A DNA stretch of 54,701 nucleotides, from contig NMRA01000038.1 of assembly GCA_002633005.1 (NCBI GenBank), positions 35,443 to 90,143 on the forward strand. The letters run 5' to 3'. A program made the translations under genes and the position numbers. The notes under the pieces are model-generated. The model was not told the origin of the DNA. It saw nothing but the letters and a program-made list of their open reading frames with translations, and did not search any database. Shown one piece after another: positions 1 to 14,197 of the stretch. Source of the stretch: Phoronis australis. Taxonomy: Eukaryota; Phoronida; Phoronidae. Positions within the stretch are counted from its first letter, which is position 1. Every line of letters begins with the position of its first letter.

Positions 1-261
1 CATGGATTGAACATAAAAACTTCTTAAAATATGTCATTGAATTTTTTACGCAAAAATGTATCATTTTCATTACACCATATCTTATATGTCAATTGTCATT
101 TTGTGTTTGATTTTACTTTATTTCTGTTTTTGTTGATAAAGGAAGTTGTTACATCCGAAAATTTCAAATTTCAGTTGATCCATTCTTGTTGTTTTATTTA
201 CCGATTTATATTTGATATTGTACAAATTAAATTTTGCACAGAAGTTTCACAGAAATAAAAA

Positions 262-760
262 GGCTGACTAATGCGTGGCTGAAAAGAAATGCAATAGTCC
301 TAGGCAAGGTTTCAGTTGTTAAATCAATTTTACTTTCCAAATTAGTCATCCTTCTGTAACTCTTCCTGTTCCAAATATATGACTTATTGGGGAGGTACAA
401 ACGATGGAATACCAAGGGTAAATTGTAGCAGTCTATACATGTACAGTAAAGGTAGTTTTAGAACGATGCAACTCGACTCGTACATCAAGGCAATCAAACT
501 GACACGGATCTGGAGGGCTATGAACAGCAAATAGAATTGTGATTGGCGTGACATTTTAACACAATGTTTGACTAGAGATTCACCACTGAATCAACCACTG
601 TGGTGAAACCTGACAGTAAGCCAATATTTATGAAACGATGTCTACAATGTAGATGGCAACTTTATTGGTTATGAGTGTTTTAGTAATTGATTTTCGCCCT
701 ATGATCACAATATTTTGGGGATTCATAGAACTCGTGCGTATTTTAAATTTGAAGCAAGCG
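262..760 (+). pseudogene. Decayed LINE, L1/Tx1-like, C-terminal ORF2 region
   Basis: Reading forward, AWLKRNAIVLGKVSVVKSIL then LSKLVILL matches the post-RT thumb region of L1/Tx1-type LINEs (family pattern roughly KRNLTPLGRxxVVKSLLLSKL). After a stop and a frame change, LDSYIKAIKLTRIWRAMNSK (about 469-530) matches the FIKALKLTWIRRLL block of the same proteins. Further faint matches run to about 760. Several in-frame stops and at least one frameshift make it dead. The endonuclease and catalytic RT parts are absent, so it is a 5'-truncated or eroded copy. Confidence 0.65.
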
Positions 761-3153
761 CCACCCTGTGTCCTCCTGTAGAACTGTGTGTACAAGTATA
801 ATCAGGAAAAGAAACGATTTGTAAATGAAATGCGGTTATAAAGAAAACACCACTACTAATAACACTTAAAAACAAGTGCACAGATATGAAAATCCTAGTA
901 ATTCCAAATATTACGTAGTCGTTATTTGATATTGAAATGAACAAATGATAAAAACTGTGCCTTGTTTTATTAGGGTAACGGTGACATATTACCATACTCA
1001 ATTTTACATAAAAATAGTCTCGCAAAACGAAACTTTCGCGAGATTGTAATGGTTAATGGTTCTCGGAAGGTTTCCGACACCCCGGAAGACGCGGGGTTGT
1101 TTGTAAACTAGTACTTCATTTACATATTCACAAGTTAATGTGACATAGCATCTTTAAATCTAAATTTAAGCGTATGCCTTAGCCTGACGTAAACACAAGA
1201 GTACCGTTTTTTCACTTCATAAAGGAAATAAATTTTAAGCTCAACTAAAAAGGAGGGCGCTAAAGGTACTTCCATGACAAGTTCATTGTTAGGCACAATA
1301 TAAGTCTCGTATCCAGAAACAAGTGCGAACTGTAGTTGCAGTTAGACGAGAGATTGGTGGAGCAAAATACACACCAGTAACATCACTTTTTTCGATGATC
1401 TCTCAACTCACGGTCACACCTGTTTCCCCAAGAGGTGTTGTCACAGGTTTGTGGAGAATTGTTGAACTAACACGTGGAATGTTGTATACGATAGTCAGCT
1501 CTCCAGTCCAGGGAGAATCCTTTGAAAAACTTGATGCCGGGTAGTGAATTTCTCATAAAAGCCGGCTTCCGTGACATTTGAAACAATAGACAAACGAGTT
1601 AAAATTCATTGCAAAACACACCCTTGGACGTGAAGAATAATTTGTCGCATTGTCTGTTTGTGTGTGTGTGCCTATTTATTGCTTGTTCCATAAAAACGTG
1701 TTCATAGTCTAATGGACATACATGTATGTCAGAACGATAAGACGGTATTTAGTTAAGTGTCTGCCCGTCAGTTGATGCTAATCAAGGATTTTTCTCGAAC
1801 TAGGACCATACATGTAAACGTTGTACAATCATGTTAATTGATTTTGACACATCGATTACGCTACTGACCTAACGTATTGTTGTTGCTTTAGGTATATTGA
1901 ACTGTCCGAATAGTCCAAGCAATACTTTTAGTAACTGAAGAAAACATGATTCAACCTCTCGAACTCCTTTTGGCGCCATATTGCGTCACCGCGAGAACAC
2001 GGAACAGCAAAACGAGGTTGTAATAAACAGCGGCCTAATTAACATACATGTAACACCGTATGAAGATTTTCGCGTTGACGTAGCCAAAAGTAAGTAAATA
2101 TGCTTACCATTCATTAAAATTTGCAACTTATGCTATTGGTGCGCTCAGATGATACTTCAAAATATATCGCATGAGCCACACTCGCGTACGTTGCTTTACA
2201 AGGTACAATTCTTCAACTTTATGGAGTGGTGGAAGCACAGAACATTGACAATGTGATTTATTTGTGGCCTTAATATTGATACATCGTGGGAAAAGAGCCC
2301 ATGGGTTTGTCAACAGCAGAATATTACCACCAAAGAATCAGTTACCAGGTAGCGAATTTCCAGAAATGCACGTGTACTCCAGATCAGTTTGGATTTGACG
2401 CAAATTAACCGTTGCGTTAACAGACGTACATGTAATTAGTCCGGGGAAATCAATGATTTTAGAATTGATTGATGGAGACTCATTCTGGTAGGCTTTGGAT
2501 GTGATTATGCACATACACACATACATACATACATGTACATATACTTCCCTTTCAAAACTATACTGATCTATTTTTCCGGTGAGCGACTTGGTTTGAGCCT
2601 GGGACCTATAAGTTGTTCTCTGAGTCATCCATTGACTTCAAACCAAAGAAAGACATGGGGAAAAGAAGAACACCATCAATCGAATCCAATGTGATCGCCC
2701 TCTATCGGTAAAACTCTACCATATTGCCGCGCCTTTAGACCCATGGTTTATATCCGAAATGATTTCTTTTTCGCGGTTTTTTTACCAAACTGGTTTGCAT
2801 ATCGGGGCAAGCGCTTAAGTTTCACAAGTAAGCTCAGTGTCAGAATAAATATTGATTACGTAAATAGTAGAATTAGCTCCATTGAAGTTTCCCAAAATTT
2901 GTGCATACATTCTTTTAAAACGATGGGGTCAGATTTCGCTACATGTACATTTGGTGTTTGTTATTTTTAGATGATGTTTACCTCTTTCGTTCTTGGATCG
3001 ATGTACTGTAAGGATTCTGTAAATTTCTGAGATCAGATTATAACAGCCAATGATGTGATTACTCAACATAATGTGGTTTTGGTTAGCTAATAGTTAAGTA
3101 CATATAAGTGCATTATTATAATTTGGGCAGAAGACTGGGAGACAGTCAGATGG

Positions 3154-3255
3154 CGTTGCGTCACGAGAGACTGTGACCAGAAAGAGGAATCGCGGGTAGT
3201 CAGATACTGCCTGCACGTGTCGTTGCGTCACGAAGGACTGTGACCAGCAAGTACA
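3154..3255. repeat. Two direct copies, ~68 bp apart
   Basis: CGTTGCGTCACGAGAGACTG at 3154 and CGTTGCGTCACGAAGGACTG at 3222, each followed by TGACCAG. Nothing else in 761-4078 stands out except an ACAT/ACATGTAC run near 2516-2543. Confidence 0.7.
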
Positions 3256-4078
3256 TTGTCGCAGTAACAGTGTGCGTAATAGCTGATAAGATGTTTGATT
3301 GTTTATGGTTAACTGATTGAAGATATCCTTACAGAGGGCGCTAGTTACTCTCCTTTATTAACAACATGTTTCACTTGTTTTAGTTAGTGGTTATTGTACA
3401 ATAAATCAATCGCTCTGCATCCTCGCACAATCACGAAGCATAGATACCTTTTAAACTAAACCCACAGCAAATTTCTGCAAGACACTCAAGTAATGTACCC
3501 TGCATAGTTCAGTATATTAATTCGCACATAGAAGCACCCGTTTTCTTTTTAAAAATTGACCTGCTTTTCATGAACAACATTTTCGAAATGCCGCGCATTT
3601 AGGCCCTTGTGTCTGTATTAAAAATGCCTCTTTTGCAGCCTGTATTAATTTACCAGAGTTGTTCTAAACAGCACAACAACCAGATGGGATAATATCCGGA
3701 TACTCGACATCAAAACATACTGGGCTAAAAAAATCAAGAGTACTATGTGCATGAAGGTACACGTTGAGTCAGTGAGACTAGCAAACAGCTTCGCCCTCGA
3801 GTCATATTTTTTCTAAAAGCCATCTCGGGCCTCATTAATACGTTTAATAACGCCGGAACCATTCAATAACCTACATTTATCCTATTCGCGTTGAATAAGT
3901 TGAGTGCAATACGACCATTTGGTATTGTCTTCTGTATTGCACTGCCGGGAGAGCTTTTAACAGTGTCCTCAAACTTAGATATGGGAAGTGACTATAATTG
4001 GTTGGTCAATACCGACTCGACGTCGCTAGCCGGCTCGATCATCAAATTTTTCCAAATAAGTTTTACGTAATAAGTTTA

Positions 4079-4335
4079 CATGCGCGCACCCAGCCTTCAA
4101 TATGGGGGGCTCGAATTCCTGACTTTGTGGACCTTTTGGTAACAAAAAAGCGGGCGGACTAAAAAAAATGTGGGCACCCCCGTGCATTGCGCGTTTGCGC
4201 ATGTTTAACGGACTTATGCCTCACTTTCTTGGACTTTTTGTCTCTCTGAGGTGGACCATTTTGCCCACTTCGCCAAATGGGGGGGGGGGCGCTCGTTCGA
4301 GCCCCCCGAGCTCCGGCCTTTTGGGTGCGCGCATG
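4079..4335. mobile_element. 257-bp MITE with 5-bp target duplication
   Basis: Terminal inverted repeats of about 38 bases start CATGCGCGCACCC and end GGGTGCGCGCATG, with GGGGGGCTCGA inside each. GTTTA flanks both ends (4074-4078 and 4336-4340), a clear 5-bp target duplication. No transposase is inside. Short open frames on both strands here are incidental. Confidence 0.75.
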
Positions 4336-7300
4336 GTTTACAGCAATCACGTCACAAACATAACACTACCTGATACAAAACTGCCTCAGTTTTATTTGTT
4401 AAAATATTACGCCGTCTACAATTCAGATGCAGGATCTTCGGAAAGTACAGCGTTAAATATTGTTCTTATTTAATTGTTTTAAAAAAAGTTCAACGCACTA
4501 TTACTGTTCTATTCATCCTTGTTATCTTTTTTCAAATACTAAATGACTACATTTAATACTGCTTTCTTTTAGTAGAATAAACTTGTAACATAGCGTGCAA
4601 GTAAATACACTGTGGGTTTTGATCCGCCACATGAACAGTCTTGGTAAAGTACTTAAATAAGCGCAGAAAAAAAAGGATTATTTCGGTCTCCGTCGGAACG
4701 GTGAATTATGTCTTGTGGGATGTCAATTAATCTACGCCACTTCCGGTACGTTTTGCGCATGTCCACCCCTTTCAGGATATCGACTACCGTATGGCTACAT
4801 TCAATGTTCAACACATTTAGAGTTACGGTAGGCCTTTAAGTTTGGTCAACATAGCATGTTTTACTACAGCGTGATGCAAAAGTAGGCAAACGCATTAGAT
4901 CAGTTTACGAAGCGTATAGTTGAAAATGGCCTACGTGAATATCAGTACACAGTGACTGAGACTTGAGTTGCCAGCTCATCTGGCAATAAATCAAGATTGG
5001 ATTTGCATATTAATGTTTTTAAACCGTAAAGAGATTCGGTTAACAATTCAACATTGAGAGCTAAACAGGGCGTGATGCAGTTTTAAATGTCCCACAATAA
5101 CTTCTTGTCATCATCTACAACTGGAATTGTACATTCAAATTTCAGTGGTTTTTCATGTCAACTTGTCAATAGATTCATTCCTGATAGACAGTTCATCTTC
5201 TAAAGAAAGCACCAAACTGCATGTCAAAGCATGCCGTCTCGGTGTATTCATCTTTGTTAAGTAGAGGGTGTAGCTGAGCTTCCAAATTTGGAGTGATACT
5301 TATACCTGGCTTAAATGAAAAATACCTAGTGTGCCCCGTTTAAATCAAGAACTAAAAGCGGACCCATTTTCTTAGTTATGGAAATAGGGCTTAAAACATG
5401 ACCCATATTCATGTCTGATCTCGAAAAAGTCTACACTGTCCTACTGACTTTTTAAGGATACATCAATATTCGCACCGTGCAGAAAAATATCAGACTGAAC
5501 CTTACATCAAGCAAAAAATAGTGATCTTTCACCCCATTTTTATGCCTAAATGGTGAAAAAGTGACCCAAAGCTATGCTAAAAACTGAAAAATGGCACCCG
5601 TCTCAGCTTCACGTCTACACAATCTACATTACAATGACTGCCCATGCATTCGGAGCAGCACGTTGCCACATTACGACTGCCCACTCCGAACCGTCAAGTT
5701 TGTGAGTTTCAAGAAACTACAGGTATAATGCAAACTATGCCTCTTCAATGATTTCGCCGCTGGTGCCTTTTCACCGCCATTCCATCATTCTCGCTCTGCT
5801 GTCATCAAATTAGCCCACTCATGTTTATTCACAACAATCCGTCGTTCCTAAGGCGTAATAGAGCCAACAAGGGTTGAGTTACGTAGATGCAAGAATCTCG
5901 CAAGTAGTGCTGGTATGATCACGTGGTTTGCTTGTAAAGCCTGGAGATATCTCTAGACTTGCACGATCTTGTGCTTATTGCGTCTACGGAACGAGCGGCT
6001 TCTACCGATACAGCGTACGAGTACTTGACACAGTGGGAAACGCGCGGCGTAAAATAACACCAAAATACTTGCAGAGAACTAGAGTTCGATACTTTGTACT
6101 ATTCCAATCATCCCTGCGCGAACTTTCAGACCTGTCCAGCTGCAAAGGTGGTGAAATGCGGACTGTACTTGCCTTTCAGGTTCTTCGATGGTGGTTTCAA
6201 TCCGTGCATAGTTTTTTTTTTTGAAATATTGCTATAAGCCCATTGTGATTGGGGGTTTTGATTTAGCGCGTATTCAACATGGCATGTAAAAGCTATTTCA
6301 ACTTAAAATTGACCAATAGAAATCTACTCAAAATGTGCCGGTGCTTAAATGGCAGAAGACTGTCTGACTACCTCGTTCAGTTGTTGTTTTTTAAACCCAG
6401 AAGATGACTTGGACAACTAAAAAAGCTGAGTCAACGAATGGTGGGCATTTTACCAAAACGTGACAACGCACAAAGGCTATTTACGTTATTTTTAACGCCT
6501 TTTCGATGATTGCCGGACAGAAATTCATGTTTTGTGATTTAAAACGCCAAAGAAAAACGCACTGGTGCTAATTTTTGTAAAATTACTTTTCTCGCCTAGA
6601 CTCGGTCCCATTAGATATAACTATGCAACGAGTCGATCACGTGGTATATTTAAGTACAAGTGATTATCGGCTTTGATTTGACAAAACGTACTGTTGTCTC
6701 GCTAATGAATGACGTCAACCTATCATTTACAGTACGACAGTTTTGATGAACAACAAAACCCGAAATAGACTGCACTCTTGTCATGTGCACGTGCGTTTAT
6801 CAACTATCAATCTAGCTAACATAGCTTTACATACTCAGAGAACACAGACTTGTTTAGTCAATTATAAAGTTTCTTGATCCACTCATCTCGTGTTAAGTTT
6901 GATACCAGTCAATGAACACATTTGTTTGAAGAAAAGAGAACAAGTAACCCGCCTCTTTATAAAACCAAGCTAATTCTTTCTTGTTCTTATTATACTTCAC
7001 TACATGTATGTCAGGCTCCGTCATACATTAATTCCCAAGTGAAGTATGTCTTGTTTTACGAGGACACGAACAGCATTCTTTAAAGGCGCTCACTGCATAT
7101 AATGAAATAATGTAAAGCAGCTAACATCACATTAAAAGTGATGCTTAATATCTTAATAACAGGTGGCATCCGATGGCACTTCAAAAGCCACGTGACGTTG
7201 AAAACAAATCAACGCTTTAATAAAACGAGTCGAGTCGGCTTTTGAACTGAAAGCTTCCTTGTGACGTCTTGTCCTAATTAAACATCTATCGAGAGTTTAT

Positions 7301-7452
7301 GAACTGCCTTCGTGTACGAGCATTTATGCCGGTCCCGTGGGACTATAAACGCCTTTGCGAATTATGGATAATTATAACCCTACAATTAGTGTAAGATGAA
7401 AGACGTGTTTTGAAAAAATGAGTGTCGAAATACATGATGCACCGAAACAGGT
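4336..7452. other. No gene recognised
   Basis: Only short open frames without family resemblance, and no clear inverted repeats. The same holds for 7536-9239 and 10571-11932. Confidence 0.5.
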
Positions 7453-7500
<48 letters not shown>

Positions 7501-7535
7501 GTCATCATCATCATCATCATCATTATCATCAACAT
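7453..7535. repeat. ATC trinucleotide microsatellite
   Basis: ATC repeated almost perfectly, with a G interruption at 7501 and a T near 7525. It produces poly-Asp and poly-Met open frames on the minus strand, which are artefacts. Confidence 0.97.
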
Positions 7536-9239
7536 CTTCGGTATAGTCATCCTCATCATCGTCTTTTTCATCATCATTGGCATTGTCCTTCATCAACCTG
7601 AATTCCACAATGAAACTATAGAGAGCCGTCTTCTGGTATGAAATCACCCTCTAATCGACCTGGAAGACTACTTTTGCTTCCATTTTTTAGTTGGCATGTG
7701 AACATTTAATGATTTGAAGATTAGTGAATGGCTTTGAAATTCTAAAGAGACAAACTACAGATGTTGCCTTCATCCATGTCCATCGTTGTCAACGGCCACT
7801 GATCTAACCAAACTCTTCACCCTGTCCATTCCGGAGCTCCTAAACAATTTCGGATCTGAACAAACACTTCAGTACGTCCATTTTCCGCAGCTCTATTCTA
7901 TTAAAGTCAGGGCCATCTTATCGCCTCCGTTTTCAGTATTAACGTTGTCCCTCAAACGAACTAAAATCGATTGTGTCAAATATTGCGTCTACTCTCAAAC
8001 ACACTTTTTCAATTAAAATCAGGTAGTGACCTTTTTGCAAGAAGTACGTTTGTCAAAAGCCATTATCATTTAAACTTAACGACGAGTGTGTTTTAAACAG
8101 AAATACTCATAACATGCGCTACTTTTTCATCGACTCCATTAGGTTCTTCTAATATTAAAACTTTGTGCACACACACATGTTTGATTAGTCTTCAGTTACA
8201 ATCTTCGATGTTTACAATTTGTTTGCCATACAACTAGAAGTCATGAAAATGCTTTTAGAACTAAATTATCACATAACATTAGCTACAATTAAAGAGAGTC
8301 CAAAATTGAGACACTATCAATTATTCATTATCAACATATGTATCCGGTTGTTTGGTGACGACGTACCAGCAATTGCATGTAAGACGTGATTTGGACCCAA
8401 AAATATAAATAGAAAGGCACATACTAGATTCGCGTCAAAGGCATGTGTATATAGACACGTGGGTGTTCATTTTTATCACAACATAGGCACGTGTGTGTAT
8501 TACAGAATGCAATCAACAGATTCGCAACTTCTACATTTTCTTTTGGAATTCCCAAAGGAGGCACCACTCGCGATCTCATCTAATGCACAGCTGAGCTTCC
8601 GGTTATTGAGCAGACAACGTACTTACCGGAAGTAACACGTGCATCACACCAGGCGCCGCTAGCAATTAGTGGCCAATAGCGTTGGTGATCACGGTTTGTG
8701 GGCAATTAAGAGATCACAGATTTTGTGCTTTGGAAATATAGACCTACAGAGTTGACTACATGTATCTATAGTGTATGCTGTACATTATATGTGTTCGTGT
8801 CATGCATCACATCAGTGGCATTTGTCCAGAACTGTTTGTTCCATGTACATGTACGTGTAACCTGTGGGATACGATGTAGTTATGACGATGACAGGGACGC
8901 TACTATGATGACACTAACTATGTCAATGACGATGAAGTGTTGACGCTACCAATTACGACAGTGTCAACAACATTGATAAGAATGACGTAAAGCAGTGGAC
9001 CCATTTCTAGATTGTGCACTAAGTACCTGCGTCTTACATAAAACGCTAACTTGCATCTATGTCCAGTAAATAGCAAAAGTTACACAGAGGATTGAAACGC
9101 GCCCACGACTACACCGCAAACTTTGTGCTACTAGGGGGGTTGTTACCATCATAAAATGTCCATTAGATGATGCAGAATACATCGAAAGCGTCTGAATATG
9201 AGACCGTTTTGTCGTCTCTCGAATATAACACTCATATGA

Positions 9240-10570
9240 TCTGCTAAATTTTATGAAAATCAGCCACGGAATATGTGAAAAAAATGCAATTAGAAGAAAA
9301 CGCGGAAGTCAAACCCGTCTATTTGTTGCTAAGGTAATGTGAATACACTTGCCAAATGTATACTGTACAAAAGATCTCGCAAGGGAGGTACAGCCGTAGA
9401 AGAAAACAATGTCTCTAGGAGGGACTGGAGAAGTTGGAACCATTTTAAAAATTCATGTCAGTCGTGTTCTTGCTAATTTCCATAATGGCCCTTTGACCGA
9501 TTTGGCGAATACAAAGGCAGACGACTCAAAAATGATAAAAGGAGACACTAGGTGGCTGTTATCGCCATGAACATTGAAACTTGTTTACCATGAAAAACTT
9601 TCAAATAGCTCTGAAAAGGCAACTAAAAATCAAAATTGCCAGTAGTGGGTACAGCGGTAGCCAGAACCGTCCAAAATTCGAAGGCAAAATTTCACGCAGA
9701 TTTTTCAAAAAGGCAAAACAAATACAGCCAAGGGTACAAAAAAGAGTGACCCGTCCAAATATCAACGCCAACCACCATGGCGGTCTTCTCGTCAGGAACA
9801 CATCGTTCAAGTTTTTTAAATGATGGTTTGACGGATAAGAGGTGAGTGCCAAAAATGGATAAGAAAAAAAAGAAAGGGCCACTAGGTTAGGAAAAATACC
9901 TCAAATCAACACAAAAATGGATGAACATCGTCACCTACTTGATAAAAATCTGTTTCACGAAAATTCATCAAAGAATGCTACATAGATACAGAGACAAACA
10001 TGAAAATGCTAAAATTGCCACTAGATGGCACAGGGTAGTCGGATTGGTATGAAACTCGTCATAATCTGTTGTCAGCTTCATAGAACACATTCATCAAATT
10101 TCACAAAGATCCTGCAAAGAGCTTAATAGAGGTACAACCGTAGACGCAAAACACCGCTAGAGAGAGCCAAAGTAGTCGAAGAAGGCCGAAAATCAACGAC
10201 AGCCGCTATCTTCGCATCAGAGATACATCTGCCAATTTTCACAATGATCGTTCAAGCAGTTTGCCTGATAGAGAGGCAGACGTCAAAAACGCTCTCAAAA
10301 CTTCAAAACATTCTCACTAGGTGACGCAGAAGTCGTCAAATCAGTCCCAAAATGAGAAGGCATTGGCATCTCATTTTCTTGAAAATCTATTCAATGACCT
10401 CCGAATACATAGTAAACCCAAACAGTTGCCATTTGTGGGCGCACGTGTGGGTGGATTGGTCAGAAACTCGTCATCATCTGTTGGCAGCATCATAGGAACG
10501 CCTCTTCCAAATTTCACAAAATTCTTGCAGTGAGGATTAAGGAGATACATCCGCGTAAGCAAAAAAAAAC
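9240..10570. repeat. Diverged low-copy repeat tract
   Basis: Phrases recur with drift: GAAACTCGTCATAATCTGTT (10051) and GAAACTCGTCATCATCTGTT (10462); TCAAATTTCACAAAGAT (10094) against CCAAATTTCACAAAATTC (10508); GAGGTACAGCCGTAGA (9386) and GAGGTACAACCGTAGAC (10130). No coding sense emerges from these. Confidence 0.4.
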
Positions 10571-11932
10571 AACGCGTGCGCCAGAATAGTCGAGCTCACA
10601 CCTAGAATGGTGACCGTTGCAAAGTCTCACAAGTGCAAAGCCATGGCGGAAGTCCTTTTCAAGCGTATATACAGTTACGAATTCTCAGTAACAGTTTTAA
10701 TGATATTTAACTTAACTGTTGCCTGATAGAGACACACCAAAATTGGTCAATTCGGAACCAAACAAACTGTTGCATGAAGCGTATTGTCAAAGTTTTGATT
10801 CCATTCGTAGATTACACTAGTCCATCGACACGCCAAGCTGTCACCGGTATCGGCTCGACCCAAACACTTAACGATAAATCGTCGTGAGAGACCGACCGGA
10901 GTTGGTATATGGGGCTACTCCGGACGGTCTGGGGTCAACAGAAAACCACAGCTCACTGAGTCTACACCAATGTAATAAACGAGAGTAGTAATTGTTCTAA
11001 TTGCTGCCTCACCTGCACTGAGGTATGCTTATCTCTTTTATGACAAACAATGCGTGACCAGTTAAAGTGTTTTCAAAATAATGTGGATAAATCAGTGAAG
11101 TGCGAGACTCCTGAGGTCTCTGTCAAGTCCTCACGACAATTCTACGTAATGAGGCGCGCCTGAGTTGTTTAGCAATATGCTCTTATTTTCGGCGACAAGA
11201 CAATGTATGTGCCCCGGTAATAATTAGCTACCGGTGCGTGTGGGAAAATTACTTCATTACTCACTTGAGATTTTGAGATTTTTTAGTGTTTAGTGGTGGT
11301 CTTGTGTTGGTGTCTTGGTTGACGTCTCCCGAAAGTCATACTTATATTCCCATCGATAGGTCCACGTTTAATAGCTGATTAAGTTTAGATAACATACAAC
11401 AAGTAAAAATAAATATGTGAAACGTCGTGGAGATAAAAATATTCACTTCGTTCTTGTTAATCCATAGACATTTGATAATAATCAACGGTTTACCCAGGCG
11501 TATGATCATCTGATTGTGAAGTCTACTACTGTTTTATCAGCGGCAACTTTTCCACTTTCGTTACGCATTGCAAAGTGACCCAACTGCGGTCCGTGAAATC
11601 ATTATCAATGTCTTCCTCAAGTTCGCAACCAATACCCACATAAGCTTAATCTGATACAAACACTTTAAAACACCGTACCTTTTTGGGCTCCAGCCCATAC
11701 AGAGTGGTGGGTAAAACAAAAACGATGATCAAGCAGGGCTGTTACGTAACACGTACATTGTAAACAGCCACCAGAACAGTGGAACACCCATGGCATAGAC
11801 AGACCGATGAGACACCTGTAGGGAAAAGGCCACACTACTTACGGTTATACGTCATACACTTTCTAACGACGGTGAGTTTGCCCTAAGCCAAAGCACGACT
11901 GCGAAACCGAGAATGTCTGGCCTCGCATTTTC

Positions 11933-12708
11933 GTGGCACTGAACGGTTAGGCTGCAGCGGTGGCCAGATTGCACTGGCAAAAATTAAATTCTAGGGGTAT
12001 GCCTGGCTTGGGTCAGTTTTGAGGCAGCCGTTGCATGTGAGCTCACTAGTTAATCTGTGTTTGTATTTGTAAACATGTTGGGAATGAGAAAAGACCACCT
12101 CTCAACAGTTCTCACTTTGGTTTGCCTATCAGAACACACGTCAATGGACTCGTTATTATTTCTTTACTTTTTCGAAAACTGTATGCAAAGAATGAAAAAT
12201 TGTTTCGAATCATTTCACATCGCAAGTGCCTACAAATGAGCACAGGAACTTTGTTATCCCACTGAAAAACAAGGTAGTCGAAGAAAAAAACGGATAAAAA
12301 CACAAACTCGCCACTCTTCACAACAAAACCACCACTCCCCTGCCAATGCGCGACAAATGGCAACATTAGATTTTGAAAGTAAAGTTTCTACAGATTCAAA
12401 CTTGTGGCCAAAAAGTACTGTCAACCAACTAGGTCTCTTTGAGGGCTACCTGTAATCGCAGTCGACATCTCAGTCGCTACCCAACGATGTACAGATGAAT
12501 CAGGTGCCGCCTTCTTGAAGAAGAGTACAGCTACAGCCGAACAAGTCGTCTTTTCTCATTCCCAACACGTTCACAAATCAAACAAGTCGCACTCGTTGAG
12601 CCTACATGCAACGCACAGTTACCTCAAAACTGCCTGGCTTTCCCTTAGATTTAATTATTTTGGCAGTGCGAGTTGGCTGCGGCCGCAGTCCAGCTTTTCA
12701 GTGCCACC
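11933..12708. mobile_element. Fold-back/MITE element, copy 1
   Basis: Inverted ends of about 110 bases: 11933-12044 begins GTGGCACTGAACGGTTAG, and 12598-12708 ends CAGTGCCAC. The arms share GCACTGGCAAAAATT-like and GCCTGGC-like blocks at roughly 75-80% by eye. The interior (about 12100-12590) aligns with 16495-17030. No coding capacity is recognised. Target duplication unclear. Confidence 0.6.
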
Positions 12709-12787
12709 TCTTTTTCACTGGTGATCACTTCTCTAACTCATGTCAGTGCCACCTCTTTTTCAAGATGGTGATCACTTCTCTAACTGT
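12699..12787. repeat. 45-bp local duplication
   Basis: CAGTGCCACCTCTTTTTCA and then GGTGATCACTTCTCTAACT occur at 12699 and again at 12744. The first unit overlaps the end of the 11933-12708 element, so the duplication post-dates or accompanied its insertion. Confidence 0.8.
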
Positions 12788-13241
12788 TTTCATTCACATT
12801 CAATGTCAAACCAGACAAACTCTGCTCAACACGTTCGATGGACTTTTTCGGCATGTTCCATCTCATTAGTAAACGGGATATCCCAACTGTATCCAAAGAC
12901 ATAGGCGAGTGTACCCTCCTCGCCACCACACAGAGTTGACGCTTTGGATGAGGCTAACCCCCACCGGCACAAGTTTACCGGTGATAGTAAAACATTATAT
13001 ACAGATCAAAACAGGAACGCGATGCGTAGTGGCTCCATCCGACACACCTCTGCCCATGTCTCGTGCCATTCAGGTAGGTTAAACCTCGCCCAAGTACCCT
13101 GCTGTCCAAGCTGAGCCTCCCCAGTTCTGGCCTGGCGCAGGCTGCTTCTTCACTGGGGCGACCACACCTCCTATTTCACCGTTATTGGACGACCCTTCTC
13201 CCTGGCTGATCTGCACTGTGCATACCCTGAAGTCCCCAGAC

Positions 13242-13433
13242 CTAGCCTCCAAGCATCTTTTCTGTAATTTCCATGTATTTAATCATGAGCACGTCCTTTG
13301 CTTCTTCAACTGTTGAACTTGCTGACCTAGCACTTCCGTCCTGTTCAGCGACGTTAATACACCAACCTCCTGAAACTTCAGCGGTTTGGGCAAAAGTACG
13401 AGTTTTCGATATGTTACTGACCCCCCTCCCCAT
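13242..13433 (-). other. GC-richer segment with unassigned frame
   Basis: 12960-13450 is more GC-rich than its surroundings. The minus frame contains FAQTAEVSGGWCINVAEQDG then SARSASSTVEEAKDVLMIKY, which is protein-like, but the overlapping minus frame is also open and no family is evident. It may be a fragment of an old transposon ORF. Confidence 0.2.
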
Positions 13434-14197
13434 AGCCTCCTGCCAAAAACTACTTTACGTGAGTTACTGAATTTCACACTTGGTCAATATGTTGGGTTTT
13501 AGACCTTTACTTATGGTATTTTTTCATTCAGTAGTCAGCGTCATCTGGTGCAGGAGACATGTACTGATACAGGCGGAGGCTCCAATCTTTGTACAAAGTG
13601 AAGAAATTTCATGGATCACCCGTCAAAACATCAAACCAGAAGCAATCATAATCACATGTCATCGAACGCTTACTCGTAGTTACTGAATCAACTTACACTC
13701 TGGTGCTCGTTTACCACAGCTTGTCATCTCTCCAGGATATTCTGATCGCTAACGGATTCTCGTCATTAACGTCCACTCCAATGGTGAAAAACCTCTTAAG
13801 ACATATGAGCTAAAAATTTCTGTCGCCAACAGCAGGGTGATTTGCCCTTAAGCTGTATGGCCAGTGCCTTCTCAGTGTTAGAGTGACAGTCGGTATAGTG
13901 GACATCGAAGTAATTAATATTAATGATTCTTCATTATTTCAACATCATTTTACAGATTAATGTTTGATTAATCACTAAATCAGCTTGTAAACCTCACAGT
14001 CGCGGCAGTGGCCGTCGTGCAATCCGTGTCCATTCACAACACCTGTCATTACCGGTTGCCACTTGTCTCGTTCCACTACCTGGATCCATTGTGTGCGCAA
14101 TTTTTGGTATTGCCAAAACATGTCATATTGACTTTTAGAGCGAAATTCCAAACTTAGTAATATTCATAACCTGATTTACATTACGTCATCACTTTCT

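Noticed and set aside
3154-3255. CRISPR-like direct repeats
   Set aside because: Only two copies, and a eukaryotic context.
7372-7647. Poly-Asp and poly-Met open frames
   Set aside because: Pure translation of the ATC microsatellite.
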